DNA of 64,000 nucleotides, from NCBI GenBank assembly GCA_016936975.1, contig JAFGWU010000082.1, forward strand, positions 62,001-126,000, in the 5' to 3' direction. Position 1 is the stretch's first letter. The number at the start of each line of letters is the position of its first letter. The translations under genes were made by a program, and so were the position numbers. Origin of the DNA: Bacteroidales bacterium. Its GTDB lineage: Bacteria; Bacteroidota; Bacteroidia; Bacteroidales; GCA-2748055. Positions 24,389-32,454 of this stretch are shown here, in pieces. Under the pieces are notes generated by a model, which did not search any database, was not told where the DNA came from, and was given only the letters and a program-made list of their open reading frames with translations.

Positions 24389-26863
24389 ATGAAAATATCC
24401 TATAACTGGTTAAGGCAATATATTGATACGAATCTCCCGCCGCAGGAAATCAGCACCATACTCACGAATATCGGCCTGGAGGTCCAGGGTGTGGAGCCTT
24501 TCGAATCGGTAAAGGGCGGATTGAACGGCGTGGTCATCGGAAAGGTCCTTACCTGTGAGAAGCACCCGGATGCGGATAAGCTCTCCTTAACGACGGTGGA
24601 TATCGGGACCGCGGAGCCTCTACATATTGTCTGCGGGGCGCCCAATGTTAAGGCGGGACAGAAGGTGCCTGTCGCGGCGGTCGGAACCACGCTTTACCCC
24701 GGTGAAGAAAGCTTTACCATTAAGAAAACAAAGATCCGCGGACAGCTCTCCGAGGGGATGATCTGCGCCGAGGATGAGCTTGGACTGGGCCGGGACCACA
24801 GCGGCATCATGGTGCTCGATCCTGTGGCGTTGGTCGGCGCCCCTGCCAGTGATTATTTCAACATACAAAGTGACATCATTTTTGAAATTGACCTGACACC
24901 CAACCGTATTGACGGGGCTTCGCACTACGGGGTGGCCAGGGACCTTGCAGCCTATCTCAGGCAAAACGGCGGGGCATCCCTTTCGCTTCCGGCGGTTGAC
25001 CCGTTCCCCATTGACAATAATGATTATCCTGTCGACATTGAAATTGCCGAGCCGGCCGGATGCAGAAGATACACCGGCATCACCCTATCAGGGATCGACG
25101 TGAAGGAGAGTCCCGACTGGCTCAAAACGCGTCTGAGATCGATTGGATTGACGCCCATCAATAACGTGGTGGATGTAACGAACTTCGTGCTTCACGAAAT
25201 CGGTCAGCCCCTGCACGCCTTCGATGCCGACCGCATCACCGGCAGGAAAGTAATCGTAAGAACCCGTCCGGAAGGGACCCGGTTCATGACCCTCGATGAA
25301 AAGGAACGCGAACTGCTCGGCAAAGACCTGATGATCTGCAATAGGGGGGAACCAATGTGCATCGCCGGAATATTCGGCGGCATCACCTCGGGCGTCACCA
25401 TGCAAACCAGAAATGTGTTCCTTGAATCGGCATGCTTCGACCCGGTTTACATCAGGAAAACAGCCCGCCATCACCAGCTGAGCACCGATGCCTCCTTCCG
25501 TTTCGAGCGGGGATCCGATCCGAACATCACGGTGTGGGCCCTGAAACGGGCGGCCGGTCTGATCAAAGAGATTGCCGGAGGCACCACCAGTTCAGAGATT
25601 GTGGATATCTACCCCGAACCCGTCGCCCCCTGCCCCGTTGAGATCTCCTTTGAATATATCACGGGACTGATCGGGAAAGAGATTCCGGCGGACACCATCC
25701 GGTCGATCCTTGAATCGCTCGATTTCAGGGTGGTTGAAAAAACGGGATCGGCCATGAAGCTGGAGGTGCCGACCTACAGGGTGGATGTGAGAGGTCGAGC
25801 GGATGTAGTGGAGGAAATCCTGCGCATTTACGGATTCAATAATGTTGAAATCTCCGAACAGGTGCATTCGACACTATCCTATACCCCAAAACCCGATAAG
25901 GAAAGGATTCTCAACCAGGTTTCCGACCTGCTCTCCGCAGGCGGATTCTATGAGATCAAGGCCAACTCCCTCACCAGGCAGGCCTATTACCAGCAGGAGG
26001 GACAGGATGATCCGGAAGCGGTGAAGATCTACAATCCCCTGAGCCAGGACCTTTCACGGATGAGGAAAACCCTTCTTTACGGCGGACTGGAATCAATAGC
26101 CTATAATATCAATCGGAAAAATCCCGATTTGAAGCTTTACGAATCGGGCTATGTCTACAAAGTCGATCCATCCGTACAATCGGATAATCCGCTTGACAAA
26201 TATTCCGAGTCGTACCGCTTTGGACTGTTCATTACAGGAAAAACCGGAGCAGAGAACTGGCTGGAGAAACCGGGAGTGAGCAGTTTTTATTCCATCAAGG
26301 CCTATATCGAACTTGTTCTGAAAAGACTGGGATTGCTTGATAAGGTATCATTCACCGGGCCGGTGAGGAACGACGCTTACGCGGAGGGTCTGTTTTATGC
26401 ATCGGGAAAAGATCCGATCGTGGAGTTTGGGAAGGTTTCTGACCGGATCCTGAAACAGTTCGATATCAGTCAGGATGTGTTTGCCGCCGAGTTCAACTGG
26501 GACCATGTATTACAGCTATGCGCCGGAACCGGCATCACCTACCGCCCCCTGCCCAGATATCCCGCCGTACAGCGCGACCTGTCCATGATGCTCGACCGCA
26601 GTGTGACCTATGAGCAGCTCCGCGAACTGGCCTTCAAATCAGAGAACAGGCTGCTGAAGCAGGTCAGCCTCTTCGATGTGTACGAGGGAGACAAGATCGA
26701 GAAGGGAAAGAAATCCTATGCCCTGAGCTTCACCCTGCTTGACGAGGAGAAAACCCTCACCGACAAGCAGATTGAGCGGGTGATGGAGAGGATTGCCTCA
26801 GCCTTTGAAAAAGAGCTGGGAGCGGTGATCCGGAGGCAGAAGGCAGCAGGCAGCAGGCAGTAG
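24389..26863 (+). CDS. pheT: phenylalanine-tRNA ligase beta subunit
   Basis: Large subunit of the alpha2-beta2 enzyme that charges tRNA-Phe. From MKISYNWLRQYIDTNLPPQEI it has the tRNA-binding OB-fold domain (about residues 40-150, VIGKVLTCEKHPDADKLSL), B3/B4 and B5 domains (NVVDVTNFVLHEIGQPLHAFD and the region to VVEEILRIYGFN), and a C-terminal FDX-ACB domain (YRPLPRYPAVQRDLSMMLDR). The chosen start gives 824 residues; the track start adds nine residues that overlap a promoter box. The last residues KAAGSRQ and the TAG stop are encoded by a 7-nt repeat array. pheS is not in this window. Confidence 0.96.
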   Translation: MKISYNWLRQYIDTNLPPQEISTILTNIGLEVQGVEPFESVKGGLNGVVIGKVLTCEKHPDADKLSLTTVDIGTAEPLHIVCGAPNVKAGQKVPVAAVGTTLYPGEESFTIKKTKIRGQLSEGMICAEDELGLGRDHSGIMVLDPVALVGAPASDYFNIQSDIIFEIDLTPNRIDGASHYGVARDLAAYLRQNGGASLSLPAVDPFPIDNNDYPVDIEIAEPAGCRRYTGITLSGIDVKESPDWLKTRLRSIGLTPINNVVDVTNFVLHEIGQPLHAFDADRITGRKVIVRTRPEGTRFMTLDEKERELLGKDLMICNRGEPMCIAGIFGGITSGVTMQTRNVFLESACFDPVYIRKTARHHQLSTDASFRFERGSDPNITVWALKRAAGLIKEIAGGTTSSEIVDIYPEPVAPCPVEISFEYITGLIGKEIPADTIRSILESLDFRVVEKTGSAMKLEVPTYRVDVRGRADVVEEILRIYGFNNVEISEQVHSTLSYTPKPDKERILNQVSDLLSAGGFYEIKANSLTRQAYYQQEGQDDPEAVKIYNPLSQDLSRMRKTLLYGGLESIAYNINRKNPDLKLYESGYVYKVDPSVQSDNPLDKYSESYRFGLFITGKTGAENWLEKPGVSSFYSIKAYIELVLKRLGLLDKVSFTGPVRNDAYAEGLFYASGKDPIVEFGKVSDRILKQFDISQDVFAAEFNWDHVLQLCAGTGITYRPLPRYPAVQRDLSMMLDRSVTYEQLRELAFKSENRLLKQVSLFDVYEGDKIEKGKKSYALSFTLLDEEKTLTDKQIERVMERIASAFEKELGAVIRRQKAAGSRQ

Positions 26864-26875
26864 GCAGCGGGAACC
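26834..26875. repeat. AGGCAGN heptamer array spanning two convergent gene ends
   Basis: Six units in phase: AGGCAGA, AGGCAGC, AGGCAGC, AGGCAGT, AGGCAGC, then GGGAACC. The first four encode the pheT C-terminal tail and its TAG stop (26861-26863). The last base of the array directly abuts the TAG stop of the minus-strand GH95 gene (26876-26878). Two heptamer families, AGGCAGN and GGGAACC, are joined in one reading of the 7-nt period. Confidence 0.8.
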
Positions 26876-29194
26876 CTATTTTTTTCTGTTAAGGCCACTG
26901 TCGAACCGCGCTGTTTCCCCGGGCGTGATTTCAGGCTCAATAATTGTCTCCCCGTATTTTATCCTGCAGGGATTGCCCAGCAGGGATTTAACCCGGAGCT
27001 CCTTCAGCGCCGCATGCTCCCATTCGATATATACCTCGAAGCCTCCCCGTGCCCTCAGTCCGGTAATATGGCCACTTTTCCAACCGGAGGGCAGTGCGGG
27101 CAGTACCTGGATCACGCCGCTATGGCTCTGCATGAGCATTTCAGCGATACCTGCCGTGGCCCCGAAGTTGCCATCGATCTGGAAAGGCGGATGGTTGTCG
27201 AACAGGTTGGGATGGGTCGAGCGGGCATACAGGGCCATGAGGTTTTCGTGGGCTTCATCCCCATCCTCGAGCCGGGCAAGAAAATTGATGATCCATGCCC
27301 TGCTCCATCCGGTGTGGCCCCCGCCATGGGCCAGGCGCGTTTCAATGGATTTGCGGGCCGCCGCCTTCCACACCGTGTCCCCAGGTTGCGCAAACATTTC
27401 ATCCGGATGGAGCCCATAGAGATGTGACATGTGCCGGTGCCCCGAATCCGCCTCGGCAAACGGTTCGGACCACTCCATGATCCGGCCGTCCGATCCTATC
27501 TTCGGAGGCGCCAATCGTTCGAGCATCCTCCCGAGGGTGTCCGCAAACGCGGTGTCGATACCCAGAATTTCAGCCGACCGGATACAATTCCTGAACAGCT
27601 CCCCGATAATCTCCTGGTCCATAGCCGGTCCCATACAGACCGAGGTACTTCTTTTGCCGGGGGTCATGAACCGGTTTTCCGGGGATATGCTCGGACCGGA
27701 GACCAGCCTCCCGATCCGCGGATCCTCAGTCAGGAAATCCACAAAGAAAAGGGCCGCCTCTTTCAGAACCGGGTAGGCTCTCTTTTCCAGAAAATCTTTA
27801 TCCCCCGTATAATCATAATGCTCCCAGAAATGGTCCGAGCACCAGGCTGCGCCCTGCGGCCACATCCCGTAACCTGTCCTGCCAATAGGATCGGTGAATC
27901 TCCATGCATCGGTGGTATGATGCGCCACGAAACCGCGACAGCCGTAAACCTCCCTGGCAGTGATCGCACCCCGTTCACGGAGGCCATCCACAAAGTCAAA
28001 AAACGGCTCCTGGCACTCAGCCAGGTTGGTTACCAGGGCGGGCCAGTAATTCATCTGGATGTTGATGTTAATATGGTAATCGGCATTCCAGGGGGGAGAC
28101 AGGGTCGGATCCCAGATCCCTTGGAGGTTAGAGGGCAGACCGCCGGGCCGGGAGGAACTGATCAGCAGGTAGCGTCCAAACTGGAAATAGAGTTCGGTGA
28201 GGTGCGTGTCGGTTTTTCCGGATTGAATGCGTTCGATCCGCTTATCGGTCGGAAGATTCAGGGTATCCGGAGCGTTCAGTGCCAGCTCCACCCTGCCGAA
28301 CAATGCCCGGTAATCGGCAATATGATTTGCTTTCAGGGAATGGAAATCGGAATCCCCCGCCCTGCTAATATCGCCATCTGCGATCTCTTTTGCATTGCCG
28401 CCCCAATAATTGGTCCTGCCCGAAATCAGGATCACAACTTCATCGGCATCCTTAACAACCAGGCTGCTGTCGGTCTGGATTACCGCCCCGCCGTTGTTCC
28501 TTAACTGCACCACCGAGGCAAAACGGGTTCCTTTCCCCTCATGGTGGGCAAAACCTGTCATTTCCATCCGGTTTCCGATCACCGAAACCGTTTCCGCATC
28601 ACCGGGCCGGTTCATCCATGCCGAGAAACTGATCCGGCCCTGTTCGGAGGCGCTCAGCCTTAACAGGATGAGGTTATCGGGAGCTGATGCAAACACCTCC
28701 CTTTTATAAATTACCCTTTCCGATTCATACCCCAAGGAGGCGATGGCCTGCCGTAAATCCAGGGACCGTTTATACCCGGAGACGGTTCCTGTATTATCAA
28801 AACGAATATGAAGATCCCCCAGGGTCTGGTAGGTATGTATGCCGCCCTCAAGCCTGTATCCCATGATTTTCTGCTGGGCCAGCCGCTCGGCCTCCTCATA
28901 CCGTCCGCGGAAAAGCAGTCGGCGAACCCGGTCAAGGTTTTCACGGGCTTCGGGATTCGCCCTTTCGATGGGTCCGCCGGTCCACAACGACTCCTCGTTC
29001 AGCTGGATGCGCTCTGTTTCAACACCCCCGAAAACCATCGCCCCGAGCCTCCCGTTGCCCAGGGGCAGGGCTTCCGTCCAAGCTGATGCAGGTTCATCGT
29101 ACCAGAGCAGTAACTCCCGGGAATCGTTTGTTGTGGTGGTCCGGCATGATTGCAGGAGCAAGATGGCTGAGAAAACAAGGATGATGCGTTTCAT
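26876..29194 (-). CDS. glycoside hydrolase family 95 lipoprotein (alpha-fucosidase type)
   Basis: A surface or periplasmic hydrolase of 772 residues. The start at 29194 gives a lipoprotein signal MKRIILVFSAILLLQSC; the ORF track begins nine codons earlier. GH95 features include WYDEPASAWTEALPLGNGR at the N-terminus, NEESLWTGGP, SRPGGLPSNLQGIWD, NADYHININIQMNYWP, and GGGHTGWSRAW. The central (alpha/alpha)6 barrel and C-terminal beta domain (ending FEVYIEWEHAALKELRV) are complete. GH95 enzymes release terminal alpha-L-fucose or alpha-L-galactose from plant and host glycans. Its stop touches a repeat array shared with pheT. No SusC/SusD pair is adjacent. Confidence 0.94.
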   Translation of the reverse strand: MKRIILVFSAILLLQSCRTTTTNDSRELLLWYDEPASAWTEALPLGNGRLGAMVFGGVETERIQLNEESLWTGGPIERANPEARENLDRVRRLLFRGRYEEAERLAQQKIMGYRLEGGIHTYQTLGDLHIRFDNTGTVSGYKRSLDLRQAIASLGYESERVIYKREVFASAPDNLILLRLSASEQGRISFSAWMNRPGDAETVSVIGNRMEMTGFAHHEGKGTRFASVVQLRNNGGAVIQTDSSLVVKDADEVVILISGRTNYWGGNAKEIADGDISRAGDSDFHSLKANHIADYRALFGRVELALNAPDTLNLPTDKRIERIQSGKTDTHLTELYFQFGRYLLISSSRPGGLPSNLQGIWDPTLSPPWNADYHININIQMNYWPALVTNLAECQEPFFDFVDGLRERGAITAREVYGCRGFVAHHTTDAWRFTDPIGRTGYGMWPQGAAWCSDHFWEHYDYTGDKDFLEKRAYPVLKEAALFFVDFLTEDPRIGRLVSGPSISPENRFMTPGKRSTSVCMGPAMDQEIIGELFRNCIRSAEILGIDTAFADTLGRMLERLAPPKIGSDGRIMEWSEPFAEADSGHRHMSHLYGLHPDEMFAQPGDTVWKAAARKSIETRLAHGGGHTGWSRAWIINFLARLEDGDEAHENLMALYARSTHPNLFDNHPPFQIDGNFGATAGIAEMLMQSHSGVIQVLPALPSGWKSGHITGLRARGGFEVYIEWEHAALKELRVKSLLGNPCRIKYGETIIEPEITPGETARFDSGLNRKK

Positions 29195-29307
29195 GGTTAC
29201 CGGCTTTATTTTTCCGTTCAATTTACTATTTCAGATTTTAATTCTGAAGGATTTCAAGTTACGAATTTGAATGGATATTTAATTTGTTGTAACTTGTCTG
29301 TTCTGCC

Positions 29308-29814
29308 ATGAACAGGGTTCAGATCATACAGGGCGATATCACCCGGCTGAAGGTGGACGCGATTGTGAATGCGGCCAACAACTCACTGATGGGGGGCGGC
29401 GGCGTTGACGGGGCCATTCACCGGTCTGCCGGTCCCGATCTGCTGGAGGAGTGCCGTACGCTGAACGGCTGCAGAACCGGGGAGGCAAAAATCACCAAAG
29501 GATACAGGTTGCCTGCAACCTATGTGATCCATACCGTGGGGCCCATCTGGAGGGGCGGTGAGCAGAACGAGCCGGAAATGCTGTACAGCTGTTACATAAA
29601 CAGTCTGAAACTGGCCGTGGAGCACGGCATCAAAACCATCGCCTTTCCGAACATCTCCACGGGCGTTTACGGTTACCCCAAAAAGGAAGCCGCCGGAGTT
29701 GCCATCCGGGCTGTAAAGGAGTTCCTTGAAACCGACCATCAAATTGAAAAAGTGATATTTACCGTCTACGATAGGGAGAACATACAGTACTATGAGGAAT
29801 TCACAGCGAGCTGA
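29308..29814 (+). CDS. macrodomain ADP-ribose deacylase, YmdB type
   Basis: A 168-residue single macrodomain that hydrolyses O-acetyl-ADP-ribose or removes ADP-ribose from acidic residues. Family motifs: [20 protein letters not shown] near residue 20 (with the catalytic Asn/Asp region), [12 protein letters not shown], and [17 protein letters not shown] around residue 113. No signal peptide. It is the first plus-strand gene after divergent GH95 and precedes DUF4251 by 83 bases; no functional link between them is evident. Confidence 0.95.
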   Translation: MNRVQIIQGDITRLKVDAIVNAANNSLMGGGGVDGAIHRSAGPDLLEECRTLNGCRTGEAKITKGYRLPATYVIHTVGPIWRGGEQNEPEMLYSCYINSLKLAVEHGIKTIAFPNISTGVYGYPKKEAAGVAIRAVKEFLETDHQIEKVIFTVYDRENIQYYEEFTAS

Positions 29815-29897
29815 CCCGTCAATTCCCTGAAGGTTTACATTGCTTTGGAATAATTTTTGAGCATTATTGTCCCGGAAACGAATCAAACAACAGTGTT

Positions 29898-30464
29898 ATG
29901 AAACGATTGATATTATTGTCGTTCGCCATGCTGATGGCGGCTGGTGCCGCGGCACAGGATCCCGAACTGAGCCAGCGGGACCGTAGGAAGCTTGAGAAGC
30001 AGTTGCGAAAGGAACAGATGGCCGAGGAGGCCAGGGAACGGGCTGCCCTGATCGAACTGATGATAGAGCACCGGATATTCGTCCTGGAGGCCGACCGGCT
30101 CCGTGACAAAAGAGGTACAACGATAAATGTACCCTCCAACATCAACTTCATTGCATCGGATTCGATCAACGGGGTTATCCAGGTGGGCAGTAACTCCTAT
30201 ATAGGATTAAACGGCGTCGGAGGGGTGACGGTGGAGGGAACCATCCACAACTACAAATATTCCAGGAACGAAAAGCACCGCACCTATTACCTCTCCTACA
30301 CCCTCAGCTCCCCGGTGGGGGTCTACGATGTCCGCATGTCGGTTTTTTCAGACGGGAGGGCCGATGCAACGGTCACCTCCAACTGGCCCGGACAGCTCAA
30401 TTACATCGGCTACCTTGTTCCTCCGGCAAAATCGAGGGTTTACAAGGGAATGTCGGGGTATTAG
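29898..30464 (+). CDS. DUF4251 domain protein, exported
   Basis: A 188-residue protein with a signal peptide (MKRLILLSFAMLMAAGAAAQ), a charged helical stretch (SQRDRRKLEKQLRKEQMAEEA) and a beta-rich domain containing NVPSNINFIASDSINGVIQVGS and YSRNEKHRTYYLSYTL. This matches DUF4251, a Bacteroidota-restricted family of unknown function. It is probably periplasmic. It ends 18 bases before a heptamer repeat array. No operon partner is evident. Confidence 0.88.
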   Translation: MKRLILLSFAMLMAAGAAAQDPELSQRDRRKLEKQLRKEQMAEEARERAALIELMIEHRIFVLEADRLRDKRGTTINVPSNINFIASDSINGVIQVGSNSYIGLNGVGGVTVEGTIHNYKYSRNEKHRTYYLSYTLSSPVGVYDVRMSVFSDGRADATVTSNWPGQLNYIGYLVPPAKSRVYKGMSGY

Positions 30465-30481
30465 AAGGATTAAAGGCTAAG

Positions 30482-30601
30482 GATTCCCGGTTCCCAGTTA
30501 CCAGTTCCCGGTTCCCGGTTCCTAGTTTGGATTTTCATTGAAACGGAGTAAATGCAATAAATCGCAGATATTCCGCGCCAGGAATGGCGTAGCTACGCCT
30601 C
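30482..30601. repeat. composite repeat copy C: GGTTCCC heptamers, AAACGGAGTAAAT block, palindrome
   Basis: Seven in-phase heptamers at 30482-30530: GATTCCC, GGTTCCC, AGTTACC, AGTTCCC, GGTTCCC, GGTTCCT, AGTTTGG. Then TTTTCATTGAAACGGAGTAA (the AAACGGAGTAAAT block at 30541-30553), 14 variable bases and ATATTCCGCGCCAGGAATGG with CGTAGCTACGCC. GGCGTAGCTACGCC is itself a perfect palindrome. The GCTAC supplies the TAG stop (30593-30595) of the minus-strand acyl-CoA ligase. Confidence 0.8.
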
Positions 30602-32251
30602 TAATTTATACAGGAACCGCTTAATGGTTTTCTTCGGGGTTTTTTCAAACTCCTCATCACGGATGTGTATTTTCGTAATCGTTTCATAAACGGCCAGGTG
30701 GCTGTTAATGGCCTTTCGGTTCTCCTCCATCTTCGCAGCAATATCCTCAACGCCGTCTTTCCTGGCAGCCTCCTTATCCGGATAAACAAGAGCCTCCAGC
30801 TTATGGTTCTTATTCATTAACACAACGACCTCGCTAATGTAGGGCATATTGGTCAGCTTCGCCTCAACCTCCTCGGGATAGATATTCTGACCCGATGGTC
30901 CCAGAAGCATGTTCTTGATTCTCCCGCGGATATAAATATATCCATCCTTATCGGTTACCCCCAGGTCGCCGGTATGGTACCAGCCCTCCCTGTCGATGGC
31001 TTCCTTCGTGGCCTTTTCGTTCTTGTAATACCCTTCCATCAGGTTTTCTCCGCGAACCAGGATCTCTCCCACTTCATGGAACGGATCCGGAGAGTCTATC
31101 TTCATCTCCATGATATCGATTATTTTACCGCTGGACAACGGACGTGTGGTTCTCCAGCCGTCATAGGAGATCAGCGGTCCGCACTCGGTGATCCCGTACC
31201 CGATCGAAAACGGGAATTTTATCCTCCGCATAAACGTCTCTACCTCAGCACTCAGGGCAGCTCCGCCCAGGACTGCCTCCCTGAAATTACCTCCAAAAGA
31301 TTCGTAGAGCTTTTTCTTAAAGGTATTATAAATCACTTTATTCAATCCGGGAATTTTGGTCAGGATCTTAATCGTGCCCTTCTCCAGCTTGGGCTGGACC
31401 TTCCCTTTGTAGAGCTTCTCGAAAAATAGCGGAACAAACATGATCAAATGGGGTTTGATCTCAGAGAATGCCTGCAAAATGACGGGTACGGCAGGCAACT
31501 TGCCCAGGACGGTGATATGAACCCCTCTGGTCAGCGGGAAAAGGAAATCAAACGCACAGGCATAGCAGTGTGCCAGGGGGAGCAGTGTAAGCATGCGGTC
31601 TTTCGGGTTCAGCTCCATATTCCTTCGTGCAAAGGTTACGTTACCGGCCAGGCTGTTCGCCGACAGCACCACTCCTTTGCTGAAACCTGTCGTTCCCGAA
31701 GTGTAATTTATTTCCACAACCTCACTGTTATCCACCTCTGCATATTTGATATGTTCCTTCGCATAGCCATCGGGAAATCTCTTCCTGAAAAGCTCCGGAT
31801 ACTCCTTATGTGCCTTCACATATACGGCATCGGGTTTGGAAGAGAGGATTTCATTATCCTCCAGCGAAATGATGATCTTTACTTTTTTGATACTGTTCTC
31901 GGAAAGCGTTTCCATAATCTGCCTGTCAACAATTAACATGACCGAATCGGAATGTTCGATGATGGTCTGTGCATCCCCGGGCTTGAAGTCAGAAAGAATG
32001 GGAACAACCACCGCCCCGTAGGTCATCACGCTCATGAAGCTGATGCACCATCTTGCAGAGTTCTTTCCCAACAGGGCAACCTTGTCACCTTTCTTAATGC
32101 CCATCGCCTCATACATCACATGGAGGGCGGCTATCTTCCTGCACATGTCGGCATAGGTAAAGGCCTCGCCTTTATAATCTGAAACGGCTGGCAAATCCCA
32201 GTTCTGCCTGAAGCTGTCTTCATATAGCTGAATCAGGTTCTCTTTGATCAT
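30593..32251 (-). CDS. AMP-forming long-chain acyl-CoA synthetase
   Basis: An adenylate-forming enzyme of 552 residues that activates fatty acids to acyl-CoA. The P-loop is NYTSGTTGFSKGVVLS, the acyl-binding motif YGITECGPLISYDG, the hinge block GWYHTGDLGVTDKDGYIYIR, and the C-terminal catalytic lysine lies in KTPKKTIKRFLY. The protein is somewhat shorter than the 600-residue FadD15-like class of Bacteroidota, but all core motifs are present. The last residue and TAG stop come from a repeat module, so the C-terminus may have been changed slightly. It stands alone between the DUF4251 gene and the divergent purL. Confidence 0.92.
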   Translation of the reverse strand: MIKENLIQLYEDSFRQNWDLPAVSDYKGEAFTYADMCRKIAALHVMYEAMGIKKGDKVALLGKNSARWCISFMSVMTYGAVVVPILSDFKPGDAQTIIEHSDSVMLIVDRQIMETLSENSIKKVKIIISLEDNEILSSKPDAVYVKAHKEYPELFRKRFPDGYAKEHIKYAEVDNSEVVEINYTSGTTGFSKGVVLSANSLAGNVTFARRNMELNPKDRMLTLLPLAHCYACAFDFLFPLTRGVHITVLGKLPAVPVILQAFSEIKPHLIMFVPLFFEKLYKGKVQPKLEKGTIKILTKIPGLNKVIYNTFKKKLYESFGGNFREAVLGGAALSAEVETFMRRIKFPFSIGYGITECGPLISYDGWRTTRPLSSGKIIDIMEMKIDSPDPFHEVGEILVRGENLMEGYYKNEKATKEAIDREGWYHTGDLGVTDKDGYIYIRGRIKNMLLGPSGQNIYPEEVEAKLTNMPYISEVVVLMNKNHKLEALVYPDKEAARKDGVEDIAAKMEENRKAINSHLAVYETITKIHIRDEEFEKTPKKTIKRFLYKLEA

Positions 32252-32335
32252 AATGGTTTCTTTTAGGTTAATTTCGAATAAAGATAAAAATTAGCGACAT
32301 ATTTCAATATTCAAAATGCGAAATAAATTCAATAT

Positions 32336-32444
32336 CCAATAATCAACAATCAATATCCAATGTCCATTTGATTATTGGGATTTGATTATTGGGTGTTTCT
32401 TCAAACCGATTATCTTTATAACGAAAATGAAAGACACCCAATAA
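32336..32444 (+). promoter_or_regulatory. overlapping inverted repeats upstream of purL, possible leader switch
   Basis: CCAATAATCAA (32336-32346) is the exact complement of TTGATTATTGG, which occurs twice (32368-32378 and 32382-32392). The second copy continues into TTATTGGGTGT (32386-32396), whose exact complement ACACCCAATAA is at 32434-32444, ten bases before the purL ATG. The middle strand can therefore pair either upstream or downstream but not both. This geometry resembles an attenuator or a ribosome-site mask; the low-complexity AT-rich repeats make a neutral origin equally possible. Confidence 0.35.
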
Positions 32445-32454
32445 CGTTTCATCC

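Noticed and set aside
16394-30601. Insertion sequence remnants at the repeat modules
   Set aside because: No transposase fragment, target-site duplication or terminal inverted repeats of IS size were seen; the modules are under 130 bases.
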